Source: Rhizophagus clarus
Lineage: Eukaryota > Glomeromycota > Glomeromycetes > Glomerales > Glomeraceae
Assembly (NCBI GenBank): GCA_015698045.1
Contig: BLAL01000037.1
Coordinates: 620,001-684,000, forward strand
DNA length: 64,000 nucleotides
Reading direction: 5' to 3'
Within the stretch, counting starts at the first letter, position 1; each line of letters starts with the position of its first letter. This document shows, in pieces, positions 49,091 through 61,359 of the stretch. The notes beneath the pieces are model-generated. The model saw nothing but the letters and a program-made list of their open reading frames with translations. It searched no databases and had not been told where the DNA came from. Both the position numbers and the translations under genes were made by a program.

Positions 49091-49366
49091 AAGAAATCAG
49101 GGAACAACATAACCTTTGCAAAATGACTACCAAAAAGACCAGACAAAAATGCACGTTATGGTTTTTAGATAGTTATTAGATATTCTTACTTTAATTACGA
49201 ATGTATGTTGGGTACTTAAATTACTTTATAATTCTCACAATAATTATTATTTAAAGACGTGTCGACTTTGATAATAAAATTCGTTAAAGCGATCGTCTTT
49301 AATGCGCAGTAACTAGATTGGTTACGCCGTCACAGATTAATACATTTCAGCAAAGTAGTAATTAAA

Positions 49367-49590
49367 AATTATTTTATTTTAAGCCAAGTGAGAAGGAGAA
49401 AATGTCAAAATTAAGTAGTACTTTTGAAGGTGAATATTTGTCATAAATACTAATAATTTAAAATTCATAATTAATTATTTTTTAACTATTACTAATAAAC
49501 TTAGAAAGTAAAAAACTATCTGAAAATTACATAAGAAATCAAATAATAATATTATTATCTAATTTTAATGAGTCCGTAGTAAAGTAAATC
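49367..49590 (+). pseudogene. Orphan copy of the last two kinase exons
   Basis: Matches 45835-46112 of the kinase at 43807, including the tail-exon words AAGCCAAGTGAGAAGGAGAA and TCAAAATTAAGTAGTACTTT, the GAAG-GTGAATATTT donor, the intron, the AATAAACTTAG acceptor and AGTAAAAAACTATCTGAAAA, then ATGAGTCCG. No kinase domain lies upstream, so this is a truncated duplicate. Further matching flank lies at 50860-51145, with MITE copy 4 inserted between. Confidence 0.7.
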
Positions 49591-49643
49591 TCTTTAAATG
49601 AGAAATAAATTTCAATTTACAACCAATTTACAATTTTTAGCAA

Positions 49644-49817
49644 TTATGCATTTAAAATGATGTATGCAGTTATATCTGAATAAAAAAAAAAGAAAACCGA
49701 AAACCGGACGAAAACCGGATGAAATCCGAACAAAAAATGTATGAATACCGGACGAATATTGGTATTCGAATATTCAATCACGAATAAATAGCCTACACCA
49801 TTTTGAAACGGCGATAA
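49644..49817 (-). mobile_element. MITE copy 4, more eroded
   Basis: Inverted relative to copies 1 and 3. The left end is degraded (TTATGCATTTAAAATGATG), while the right end is nearly intact (CCATTTTGAAACGGCGATAA); about 174 bp. It sits inside the duplicated kinase 3' flank, so it inserted after that duplication or arrived with it. Confidence 0.7.
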
Positions 49818-51570
49818 ATTAAACATCATGTCATTTGTAAAAATGACATTATAGTAATTAATAATGAAACTAGCAACCAATATTTAAACACGAAACGAAA
49901 ATGTGCTTTTAAAAATGTTTACGCAATTTCACAAAACAAACGAATTACAATCCGTTCCATTCAATAAGTATATTTATGAGAGTATCGACTAAACAATGAA
50001 TAGCATGAAAATTTGATAATAGACCATAAAGTCATGTCGACATCATTTCATAATGAGAGATTGACTAAGTCGCATCAAATTTATTATATTAGAGAAAACT
50101 CGGCTAAAAATTCTATATCATATGTAAAACAATTTGGCATAAATATATCGCTTTCTCAAGTCCTAGTTTGTATTAAGAAAATAAATTCAATTTTTTTTTT
50201 TTAATTTGTAAAATTTTTAATATGATTTCAAAATTCGAAAAATTTTGATTTAATCGTTTATAAATTTATACTTAAGAGATTTTTTGAGTGGATGGCTCCT
50301 TTTTGTAAGTGAATTCGATTCTTGTAATGAACAATATATTCAGATCAGCTTTTTAATGACAGAAAGTTCAGGTTAATACCGATTCGATCATTGATCATTT
50401 CGAGTCCAAACGTGATATTTTTTATAAGTATTCTGTTTTTTAAAATGCGCAAATGTATGTTCGTCACGGGTGTGCATCACTTAAATTGTTTTTGTTTAGT
50501 AAGTTAGTTACACAGAGATACAAAACAAAAACAAAATAAGCAAAGAAATAAAGGAATTTTAATCAAGTAACCGGTAGACGTGCCACACTTAATTCCATTA
50601 CGCCACACCTAATTTTGTAATGCGGCCCATATGTCACGTGGTAGTGACCTTTTTTATGGAGATGCTGGGTTCCAACCAAATCGAATACACATGACCAATT
50701 AAAGAGTGATGAGTCATTGACAAACTAAATTACAAACTTTTTTTTTGGGATAGAACTTTTTAGCGAGAATCACTATCGTAAGTTATTATCATGCTTTCAT
50801 TTTATATGTGGTGGTTTATAACAATCAATATCCCCAAAGCATAAATGCCCGATTTTAAGTGTTATCGTCACTTTAGGATTTAATGCACAGAAGATTTTAA
50901 ACACTTGAATTCGTCTCCTTATCTCCATCTGTTATTCTGTTACGTCTTCCACTAATACTGCAAACAAGCGGCAAATAAGCGCCATAAAAAATGATGTGGC
51001 CATTTCCTGAAGTTCCGTCGTCTAGTTACTTTGCTCTGCTAAATGGTTTATTCTAATAGACCATATAACCTTCTCCACTATATACTGTACGCCAATAGCA
51101 CGTTTAGTCTTTAATATTTGATACATCATACATCTTCAGTTGCATTTTGTAAAATACACTAGAAACAAGTTTCACGCGTACAATAATAATCAAGATAAAT
51201 CATGTGATTATTTTATGCGACTAACAATTTAATGTCATTCGGTTTATTATAATTGTATATAATTGTATAATATAGAGGTAGATTTTAATAAAATTTCTAA
51301 ACAAAAAAAAAACAAAAAAAAAAATAAGAAAAGTAAAGAAAAATAAATGAAATATAAAAAAATAAAAGGTATTAAAATAAAAGAATAAAAGAAATGAAAG
51401 AAACAAAAAAATAATAGAATAACGAGAAAAGAAAAAATCAAAGCATAAAAAATTTTTATAAAAAACGAAACGAAATAAAAAAATAATAATAATAATAATA
51501 AACGAAAACGAATATTCGATCGAAAAAAAAATTAAAAAACGAAAATTAAAATAGAGAAAGTAGGACGAAA
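49818..51570. repeat. Second half of the duplicated kinase flank, then A-rich tract
   Basis: 50860-51145 is the eroded counterpart of 46320-46790. 51290-51570 is strongly A-rich with G and few C (GAAAAGTAAAGAAAAATAAA style) and includes an (AAT)n patch like 47343. No gene. Confidence 0.5.
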
Positions 51571-53779
51571 ATAAAAAGAACCGAATGGTCGGTCGAATAA
51601 GGGTGCGATTCGGGAATATCCTTTAAATTAGATTTATTACGAATGTACGAACGATTTCGAAAATACGATAATGTATCGAAGAATTATTACTGAAAAATTA
51701 TAAAACAAAGAATTAATTAATGCAAAAACAACAAAATAATAATTATCTGTATTGAAATTGTGAATTTAACTAACCGAGATTTTTTTTTTTTTTTTTTTTT
51801 TTGTTTTTTTTTTGTCATAAATCATAATTTATTGCATTAATATCTTAATTTGAATACGTTCTTATAAACTTATGAGGATCCTGCTTTGCAAGAAAATTAA
51901 ATTATAGCTGCTTTTATATCAATTTTGAACTCTGCGCAGCATCATTCCTCGAAAATATAAACCTACACAAATTATGGATTTGTTTTTCCGTATCCAGGTA
52001 CATCGAAGTGAGTTCGAATTTGTCGTATTCGATATTTAGAAAATGTTAGCTCTTTTCATATGAGTTATTGATGTAATTTAGGTCACAGAATCTATTTTTA
52101 AGCAATAGACGTATTATCTGCATCAATCTGATTACTAACGATAATATACAGATAATGAAACATCTTTTTAAATTTGAAATAATTACGTATTTGCTCGAAG
52201 TATATCAGCAATTCTTTTAAGCAACAACGGTTAAACCAATAAATACAGTTATTATTTATTAAATAGAGATAAAAATAGATAAAAGTATAATAAAATATAA
52301 TAATATAATCGAATTGGTTTTCCACGTTGTAAAAGGAGGTTTTTAATAAAGTTCATAGAAGCACATATCGGAACGTATTTACTTAAAAATATATTAAGAA
52401 ATAAACGGAATAATTTGATAGAAGTTCTTTCTTTATCTATGAAATATTGTTTCATTATTTATGAGAAAGTTTTTCCGATTCGATTCCTGATTGAGTTCGT
52501 TTTAATACATCTTTGTTATAAGTAAGCTAACATCTCACAAAATAAAAACTAATGCAGATCAGTACGTTTGACAAAGGAATAAAAAATAATGAAACTTTTG
52601 AACATGCATGTTGGAATAATTTGCATGATTAATATGAAAAATTTCGTTGGTTATTAAAAAACAAAAGTTCATTATATAGAAGTTTATTGACTTGACTAAC
52701 TAATACAGACATTTATAAAACATCTGCTTACAAATATTAACATGCAGAATTCTATATATAACATTCTTGGGATTGAAACGCCACAATCCATATTCGTAAA
52801 ATGACCGATGATCCAATCAAATTTAGTTAACGAATGAGACAAAATTTTAATGAATTTATTGAATTTAGTAATATAATGAACACTCGGCAAATTCCGAATT
52901 GTACATAGTACAATAATCGTATACAATTAAGTACATAGAAATATAATTTCTAAGTAAAATCACATTCGTATTTTTAAATTTTTTAGAATATATTATAATA
53001 TCTTGCAACATTTTAATCTTTTCTTTCTTACTTTCTTTAATAAAAATCTATTTAATCAAAGTTACTAACATTTTATATTTGTGGTTAGAAAATTTTTTAA
53101 TATTTAAATATAGCTAAAAGGTAAGACGTGGATTTGTAGGATTTTACGTGTACGTAAATCCAACCACCTACGGGGTATAAATGCAACGTAATACAAATTA
53201 TTGTGTAAATTGATCAAAAACTTTGCATTGAAAAAACATTGATAGAAACGAAAATCAAAAATGAAATGAATGAATAAGCAAAGATGAATTTTTGTTTTTA
53301 AAGAAACGTTTGCTAACGCTTCAATTTCCCTTTTTAGACAATTGGATTAATGTACCATCAGAACCAACCGTGACATTATAACAACAGATTTTATCAGCTT
53401 CTTTTGCTTCAGAGTTAAGCTTGTGAAAAATTACTTTTCCGAATAATATTAATACTAAATATATAAATATAATAATGCATTAACATTGGAATGGTGTTGA
53501 ATAGTTTTTTAATATATTAAAAATTATACTAAATTTTATGATATTTTAAAATTTTATGGAAATTAGTTTGCAATATAACATATTTTTTTTTAACGTGTAA
53601 AAAAAAAAAATTTCGAATAGTTCCACTATATCTATGAATATTATTTGATATTATAAATTCTGTGAATACGTTACCTTTACGGAATATAAAACAGGATGGT
53701 GTCAATCCGGATATTCGAATATCTGTGGATATCCAATAAATTTTTGCTTTACAATGAACGTGATATTGCTCAGAATAAA
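51571..53779. other. AT-rich stretch without a gene
   Basis: A T run of about 40 bases with one G lies at 51781-51812. The minus-strand ORFs at 52098, 52252 and 52696 are low-complexity. Nothing else stands out. Confidence 0.35.
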
Positions 53780-54330
53780 CATGGGCCCGAAACCGAAACC
53801 TCCTGAAACCTTTTGGTTTCGGTATATCCCGAAATTAAAGTTTCGGGATGTGCGTTTTTTTCCCGAAACTCGAAACCCCTAAACTCCCGAAACTTTTATA
53901 TACCAAAATATAATCGAAACCTATCAGTTTACTTATTTTATTTTTATTAAAAACTGATTAGCTAAAAATTACAACAATATTGTACTAATTTAAACTTTAA
54001 TAGGCTTTTTGGACGTCCACTAGTACTTTTGCAGATTTTTTTTTTTGAATTTGATCCAACATTTTATTATTTAAAAAAGACTTTTCGATTAAGTCTTAAA
54101 ATAGATGATTACCACGCGATTAGCCAATCAATGAGTTCCGGGAATCGGAAATCGGAAATAGTTTCAGAATGTCGGGATTAGTTTCGAGATAACCGAAATT
54201 AATTTCGGGTTTCGGGATTAGTTTCGAGTTTCGGAAATTGTTTAGGGTTTCGGCCTTGGGTGAGGTTTCGATTCGTATATCCAGAAACCCGAAACTTTTG
54301 GAAATCCTCTTAGAGGTTTCGGTCCCAATG
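53780..54330. mobile_element. hAT-like inverted-repeat element, about 551 bp
   Basis: The left end is CATGGGCCCGAAACCGAAACC and the right end, read inverted, is CATTGGGACCGAAACCTC. Inside both ends are many sub-repeats of CCCGAAAC / GTTTCGGG. The centre is AT-rich, and on the minus strand a short frame reads STSGRPKSLLK-like, which would suit the start of a hAT transposase, so this may be an internally deleted copy. No clean 8-bp target duplication was found, so the superfamily call is tentative. Confidence 0.5.
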
Positions 54331-54539
54331 AAATAATTGTTGTAATCGTTATAATAATATTCAACTTCTGACATTTTAACTCGAGATTATCAACAGAATT
54401 TTTGGCAAAAGTTTTAAATTTCGTAGTTTAAACATTTTTAAAAACAGATTGATAAATTAGACAATTGATATTAACGTAGAATCAGAAACCGTCACAGTAT
54501 TGCACTCCTAGAGAGTTTGTTGTTGTATCCAGTGTAATA

Positions 54540-55171
54540 TGATGCGTATTATTATCAATTTTGCATTGTCACCAGGAGGTGTGGTACTTTCTTCCCCATC
54601 TTCTTGTATCGGTTGTCACTTTTGGTGATACTCCTTTTGGTATTTCTTCTGGCAACTTTGGTCACTTCAGGAGGCAACTTTTGTGGTTCTTTAGGAGGCT
54701 CTTTCAGTGGTTCTTTTGCAGGTATCTTCGATGGTTCTTTTGGAGGTTCCTTTTGCGGTTCCTAGTTCCTACGACGGCAGCTGAGTTGGCATATTTAATG
54801 GTGTGGCGTTGGTAGTATTATTGTTGACACACTCGGTGGTATTGTTGGCACATTTGGTGGTATCGTTATCATCTTTGACGGTATTTCTGTTTGTTCTGCT
54901 ACACAAGCAAGTATCTACTACATCACAGATTACTCGTATTTTCACAAACTGGGCGTAGCCATTAATGCATGTATCGTATTCACCACCACATAATGAACCG
55001 CCTATGCAATTTTTATAATTTAATAAAAACATTTGTCAAAACAGTTTTTACAAGGACTGGGTGGTAGCCCTTGCCGTTTTTGAAAACGAGTTCCGTAAGT
55101 TAAAAATACAAAATTAGTGGAATTAATATTAACAATGATAGTGCAAACGCATGTAGTATTAAAACGATCAT
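54540..55171 (-). pseudogene. Decayed Cys-rich secreted-protein gene
   Basis: Read on the minus strand, it opens at 55171 with a signal-peptide-like MIVLILHAFALSLLILIPL. Coding then continues in other frames: SPCKNCFDKC (the C-x2-C-x3-C start seen in the intact gene at 58100), then a Cys-rich part (CIGGSLCGGEYDTC, CDVVDTCLC), then a Lys/Pro repeat tail (KEPPKEPSKIPAKEPLKEP) from about 54760 to 54660. At least two frame changes separate these parts, so the gene is broken unless unrecognised introns exist. Probably a relative of the cluster gene at 58100. Confidence 0.5.
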
Positions 55172-58099
55172 GACATATATACGACCGCGAAATGAGATTT
55201 TTTTTTTTTTTTTGTTAAGTCAAATTGTTCAAAAAAAAAAAAAGTTTTTTTATGAATTTAAATTACTTTGTAAAGTTTTTTTTTTCATTATGACCCAAAA
55301 ACAATTCGTGAATACTTCATAAATAGAGTAAGCTTAAAAAGAATTTTTTTTATATTAAAAGTTCGGACCTTTATTAAAAATCCTTTTATTCTATAGATTT
55401 TTTTTCCCGACATGGCATCATAGTGTAGTACTACATAAAATTCGTAAATGAATGTAAAATTTGACAAAACTTATAAATATATAAAACATTGAAACCAGTT
55501 AAAGCTAGTGTTCGTAAATAACGATCGGTATTTTGTAGTAAGATTTACCATTATTAAAAATAAGTAGTATATACTGTAAGGCGAGAATCCCAATACTGCT
55601 CTCAAAAGACTCGGTTCATTTGTCATTTGAATTAAATAAAATCTACAAATAATAATAAATATTTTGTCAATTTAAGGTTATATTGTATTTTTGAAAATTA
55701 TTAAATTGTTAAGAATCAAAGAATGCGTATCAAAAATTACTTGACAAATCGGTAAAACGATGAATTTGATCTAAGAATCGTATTTGCAGAAGAGACTTGT
55801 GTTTTGTTAGATTCTTTTTTAAACTTGAATCTACCTACTCACATTTTTTTTTTTTTTTTAAAAAAAAAAAAATATATATAAAAGCATTTCTGACGCAAAT
55901 AATTAGTGATCACGTATGAATTATAACATCATAAAATTTAACCAGTCACTAAAATAAAGATAAAAAACCTGAAAGATTGAAAAGAAATCATATTTAAGAG
56001 GAAAAAAATCATAAGAAAAAAAAATTTTTTTTTTATTCTATAATAATTCGATAAGATAATATAAAGATATATAAATAAATAATTTCTTTTTCTTGAATGT
56101 AGACATTAATTCGAACTGTTTTGCTTTAATTATGCCGTTACACAAATATCATTAAATTATTGCATATCTTTAAAATAATCCATGTATGAATAATGGAATA
56201 TGCAAGCTGAAACGAAATTTTTTCAAATGATTCGATAATTTTGGTAAAGTCTTGTCAATTTTCAATGGCACTTAAACCAAATTTGGGCCATCATTTTTCG
56301 AACTACAATATTATTGTATCTTGTGTAACACAAAATAAACAACAAAAGAATACAGAAACGTCTGTACAATAATAATAAATAATGTACAAATCTTCGGATC
56401 TCAAGACGCGAAAGAACATTCTTTATGCAAGAGGATGAGGCGCATAATGTAAAAAAGAAATGTAAAAAAGAATTATAAAACAAAACTAACCTTAATCTCA
56501 ATTTGTCTTATTATATGTTAAGAAACTGGTAAGATTTTCTTGGCTAAAAAATTCTTTTTCGGATCACTTCTTCAGAATCTTCTTTCCTATTTTTGAACAA
56601 TCAGTTATAAAATCTTTCATTAGATCATCTTTTTTTTATGAGCAATAAAATATAATTACTTATATTATATAATAATACTTTGCGAATTGTCAGAACACTG
56701 TACATTATCTTAAGATCTGTGATCTTCTGAATAATACCAAATACTTACAACCATTCGGACGATGATTTCCCAGAATTCCGAAAACGATCATTCATTTACA
56801 AAATTGCCTTTAAACTTTTCATTCAAAGATACACCCTTATATTCATATATGTTGTGGTTCAAATAATGCACATAAGACGCAAAATAATAAAAAAAAAAAA
56901 AAATTTTAAAGATCGATCAAATAACGAAAAAAAATTTCTTAAAATTCCATTTCAAAAAAAAAGTTCTATATACTCATGTTAAGTTTATTTGCCATTTGCC
57001 ATTATGTCATCAGAAGTTTTTGAAAAATTAAAATGGGAGAACGATTGACGGTCATTGCTTTTATTAATAGATAATTCGGTATAAGATAATTCAATTTATT
57101 TGAAAAAGTAACCAAAATCATAGTTTGTAATACGTCACGATTGGCACCTGAAATATTTTTTTTTTTTTAAAAAAAAAAAAAATATAGTCAAATAAAATCA
57201 TTAATTCTCATTTTTGGTAAAAATCCTTACCCAGACATTAATCTAATAATTATTTTAACCCGAAAGACTCGATTAAAGAATAAATTAAATTGTGTTAAAT
57301 AATGAAAAATCCAAATAATATGAACAAAAAATGTGGCATCATTCCCAGTTTTTTACGTGAACAATATTGTGTAACAAACATTTGGATTTCGGAACAAGAT
57401 CATTTCTAATAGATACTAAATTGTGTTTCATATAGAAAAATCTTGAATGCATTACACTATATAGTATTTCTGATTGTGTTCATTCCTAATTGTAAATCAG
57501 GTTATATCGCTTATAACAAAACTGCAAATAAGATCGATCAATCCTTCTCAGTTCTTTCCTTTTGTTAAACTTCATTAAAAAAAACAAAATTTTAAAATTA
57601 TCAAAATTCATTGAATTTTACGGTCTACACCTTATTTCTGAGATTGAATGTTACATATTTATTTCCGTTTGCTCCGACTTCCTTCACGAGTTTCCTTTTT
57701 TGTTTAGGTTTTCTTTTTATGAGTGTAACAGGAGTTTATGTCCGAGGAGATCTGTTGCCATATTTCGTGAATTGCCAAATTTTAACATTCATTTGCAAGA
57801 ATATTTTCATTTAATTCTTTTATAAAAGGAATTGGGCGTTAAAACATTTACATGAAAAATAGAGTTCGAATATTTTTAATGCATATACAATACATATTAC
57901 ATACTTCTTATATCATTTTTTTTTTTGTACTCTTGTGAACAAAATTTTTCACTGTGACCATTTAAATTTTGTTTTAAGTCTCTCTCCCAAAGAATATCTC
58001 GTGCTGTTACACATAAATATTATTAATGAACTACATAAATAGGACCTGTAAACGCATTAATTTTAAAAAATATCGCTGGAAAAAAAAACAAACCAAAAT
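55172..58099. other. AT-rich spacer upstream of the glycine-rich gene
   Basis: T-run/A-run junctions that could form A:T hairpins lie at 55845-55872 and 57160-57182. 57720-57835 (TGTAACAGGAGTTTATGTCCG, CATTCATTTGCAAGAATATTTT) has a decayed partner at 60855-60930, marking the 5' limit of a tandem gene duplication. ORFs at 57562 and 57611 overlap this block and are not accepted. Confidence 0.45.
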
Positions 58100-60116
58100 A
58101 TGTTATATAATAATATCTTAATACTTATATTTATAAACCTCAATTTTTTTCTGTTAGTTTACAGTAATAGTAAACCACAATGTGTCAAATGTCTTCACGA
58201 TTGTTGTAATGATTTCGATGATTTGGATTCATGTAAAACGACATGCGCGACAGACCATTGTAATGATATAGACTACGATATTGAAGGTTTTAAATGTCCA
58301 ACACCATCAATGGCAAATTGTAATAAATGTCTTAATAAATGCTGTGCTCAAGATTCTAAGGACTTTTATGGATGTAGTAATACTTGCATATCAGGAGATT
58401 GTAAGAATTTAGAATTCGTTTATGAATGTGAAAAAAAAGTAATAATTACAACGCCGCCAGTTTGTATTGAATGTATTGAGGACTGTTGTCATGGAGATAT
58501 TCATAAATTTGGTGGTTGTAGTAATTCTTGCAGCAGCAAATCACATGATTGCAAGGATATAGACTTCAACAATAAATTCTTTAAAAATAAATGTGAAAAT
58601 AGTGGTGGTGGTAATGGTAAAAGCGGTGGTGAGGGCGGTGGTGGCGGTGGTGACGGTGGTCAAAATGGCGGTGGAGGTGGCGGCGGCGGTAATGCCAATA
58701 ATGGTGGTCAGAATGGCGGCGGTGGTAATGCCAATAATGGTGGTCAGAATGGCGGCGGTGGTAATGCCAATAATGGTGGTCAGAATGGCGGCGGTGGTAA
58801 TGCCAATAATGGCGGTGGAGGTGGCGGCGGTGGTAATGCCAATAATGGTGGTCAGAATGGCGGCGGTGGTAATGCCAATAATGGTGGTCAGAATGGCGGC
58901 GGTGGTAATGCCAATAATGGTGGTCAGAATGGCGGCGGTGGTAATGCCAATAATGGTGGTCAGAATGGCGGCGGTGGTAATGCCAATAATGGCGGTGGAG
59001 GTGGCGGCGGTGGTAATGCCAATAATGGTGGTCAGAATGGCGGCGGCGGTAATGCCAATAATGGTGGTCAGAATGGCGGAGGTGGTAATGCCAATAATGG
59101 TGGTCAGAATGGCGGAGGTGGTAATGCCAATAATGGTGGTCAGAATGGCGGCGGCGGTAATGCCAATAATGGTCAGAATGGCGGCGGCGGTAATGCCGGT
59201 AATGTTAACAATGGCGGTGGAGGTGGAGGAGGTAATGGCGGCGGCGTTGTCAATGGCGGTGGAGGTGGAGGAGGTAATGGCGTCAATGGCGGTGGAGGTG
59301 GGGGAGGTAATGGCGGCGGCGTTGTCAATGGCGGTGGAGGTGGTGGGGGTGGTGGAGGCGGTAATGTTAACAACAATCCTGGTGTCAACAACGTTCCTGG
59401 TACCAACAATGTCCCTGGTGCCAACAACGTTCCCGGTACCAACAACGTCCCTGGTACCAACAACGTCCCTGGTGCCAACAATGTTCCCGGTGCCAACAAT
59501 GTTCCTGGTACCAACAACGTCCCTGGTGGTGGTAATGGAGTTCCAGTATCACCAGGGGTAGGCCCAGGTCAAGGCGTTAAACCTTCATCAATTGCGCCTG
59601 TTGCTGTGCCCGTTGCTACAAATTCATTAGGACCAGTTCCGCCATTTCCACCTCAAGAAATTAAAACTTGCACTACTTCCGATGACCCCGCATGCTTCCC
59701 ACCAGGATCGTAAGTATATTTATATAATAAATCATTTAATTCGTTTTCTTCAAGAATCAGGGGTATTAATAATTATTCTGCAAAATTTTAGTACACCAAC
59801 AGCTACAACATATATGCAACCGGATGTGGTGACATCAACACCCCCTGGTTATAATGGAAACTTGGTGACAACACAAATAACATCTCCAATATACGTTCCT
59901 AGTTATACAACAACAAATTCTTTGGGACAAACCTTGATTGTGGGTCCATCCACTTTATATGTAGTGGAAAATGTTGCTGTTACTGAAGCTCCTACAACTA
60001 CTGTGCATGCTTCGGACTCTATAATCTTACACGACTTTAATAGCCATGGTTTATGGGGTGTTACAATGAGTATAGTTATAGTCACCACAACTTTAATTTT
60101 TATGGTTATTATGTAA
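58100..60116 (+). CDS. Secreted or cell-surface Cys-rich protein with Gly/Asn repeat array
   Basis: Exons 58100-59709 and 59792-60116 (GTAAGT donor, TTTTAG acceptor, phase 2); 644 residues. Residues 1-22 are a signal peptide. Residues 28-165 hold three Cys modules, each C-x2-C-x3-C-C-x8/9-C-x3-C-x4/6-C, likely disulphide-bonded. Residues about 167-430 are Gly-rich with repeated GGQNGGGGNANN, followed by VPGTNN/VPGANN hexapeptides. Exon 2 encodes a Ser/Thr/Pro-rich stretch and ends in a hydrophobic segment (WGVTMSIVIVTTTLIFMVIM), suggesting a membrane or GPI anchor. A wall or surface structural role is plausible but inferred. The repeat DNA is GC-rich against an AT-rich background. The other frames stay open here only because of the repeats. 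Confidence 0.82.
58600..59540 (+). repeat. In-frame 36-bp and 18-bp coding minisatellites
   Basis: Units of 36 bp (four-codon blocks GGTGGTCAGAAT, GGCGGCGGTGGT, AATGCCAATAAT) repeat from about 58650 to 59180, twice interrupted by a GGCGGTGGAGGT variant in a higher-order pattern (near 58810 and 58990). At 59381-59530 follow 18-bp units (AACAACGTCCCTGGTACC and variants). Copy number is likely to vary between strains. Confidence 0.8.
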
Positions 60117-61359
60117 ATGAATATCTGAGAACTTTTAATTTGTTGTAAAATACTTTTTTTATGTAATTATTTATTTATATTTTATATAATAAAAAATTTC
60201 AATAACAGGTAACACTTGGTAAAACGATTTATATAGAGTAAAAAAAACAAAATCTGATTATGAAATTAGTGTTATTGATTTTTATTTATAATGATAAGTG
60301 TATTATTTAAAGGTCTCGAGGATTTTTTTTTTATATATACGGTGAATTTTTATATATACAGTACATACATATATATATTTTTTATATATACCCTTTGAGA
60401 AAGTCTGCTATAATAAGTATACGTTATAATTATAATCGAAAACAATAACAAATAAATTCGATTTATAAAATATGATAAAATAGAAGTAACTTTATTAATA
60501 CAGAAGTTACAGATCGTTGGCATTATGATAAAAGGCGGCTAATCTATCCATAATATGACTTGGAATGCATTAGATTTGTATTATCTGTGTAGCTAAGGAT
60601 ACCAAGAAATTAGGTCTAAAGTTTAATTTCACACAACAGAATATTCTTTAACTGAGAATTGGTTTTCTTTATAATCAACGTGCCAATTTCCGTATGATAA
60701 AATAGAAGATATATTTAGTCAAATATTGTCATACTCTAAGGAAATTAAAAGATAAATGATGAATGGAAGTAAATAAAAGCATAATAAGAAATTGATAAGT
60801 TTCCCGTTCATCTCTCTCTCAATACTTCATTATGTTCCACTAAATTGGTTCCGATGTAACAGGAGATTTACATCATCGGAAGTCAGGAGATTCACATTCA
60901 TTTACAAGAATATTTTTATTGAACTTTTAAAGAATTGAGCATATTTCAACTTCGTCAAATATTCCAAAGGAAAATAATATTATGATATGATTTAAAGCAA
61001 AAGTGCTTCGGAAAACAAAATTTCTAACTATTTACATTTAACAAGACATTGGCTTTAATATACAAATTTTGCTTATAATGTCATTTTTAAATTTTACTAA
61101 TTATACAATTAGTTCCCATAGCGAAAAAATACTCCTCTAGTTTTTATTAATACAAATCCAATATTTTTCTTTCTAAAAAAAAAATACATTTTTAATGAGC
61201 TGAAATCTTATCGACGAGTTAGAAAACCGATATTTTCTTTCTTTTTTTTTTAAGGAAAAAAAAAAACAAAATTCCTTTTACAAATTAAAGTGTTCAATAT
61301 GACTCACGTTTTTTAATTTGTTAAAATATTTATTACCGTTTCTGAATCGCAATCAATAA
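60117..61359. other. Spacer between the glycine-rich gene and its decayed copy
   Basis: A likely poly(A) signal (AATAAA) lies near 60188. 60855-60930 matches the upstream flank of the intact gene. No ORF of interest. Confidence 0.4.

Noticed and set aside
58593-59561. A 322-codon ORF and a 114-codon minus-strand ORF inside the glycine-rich gene
   Set aside because: The 36-bp and 18-bp repeats lack stops in several frames; only the frame with signal peptide, Cys modules and in-phase exon 2 makes sense.
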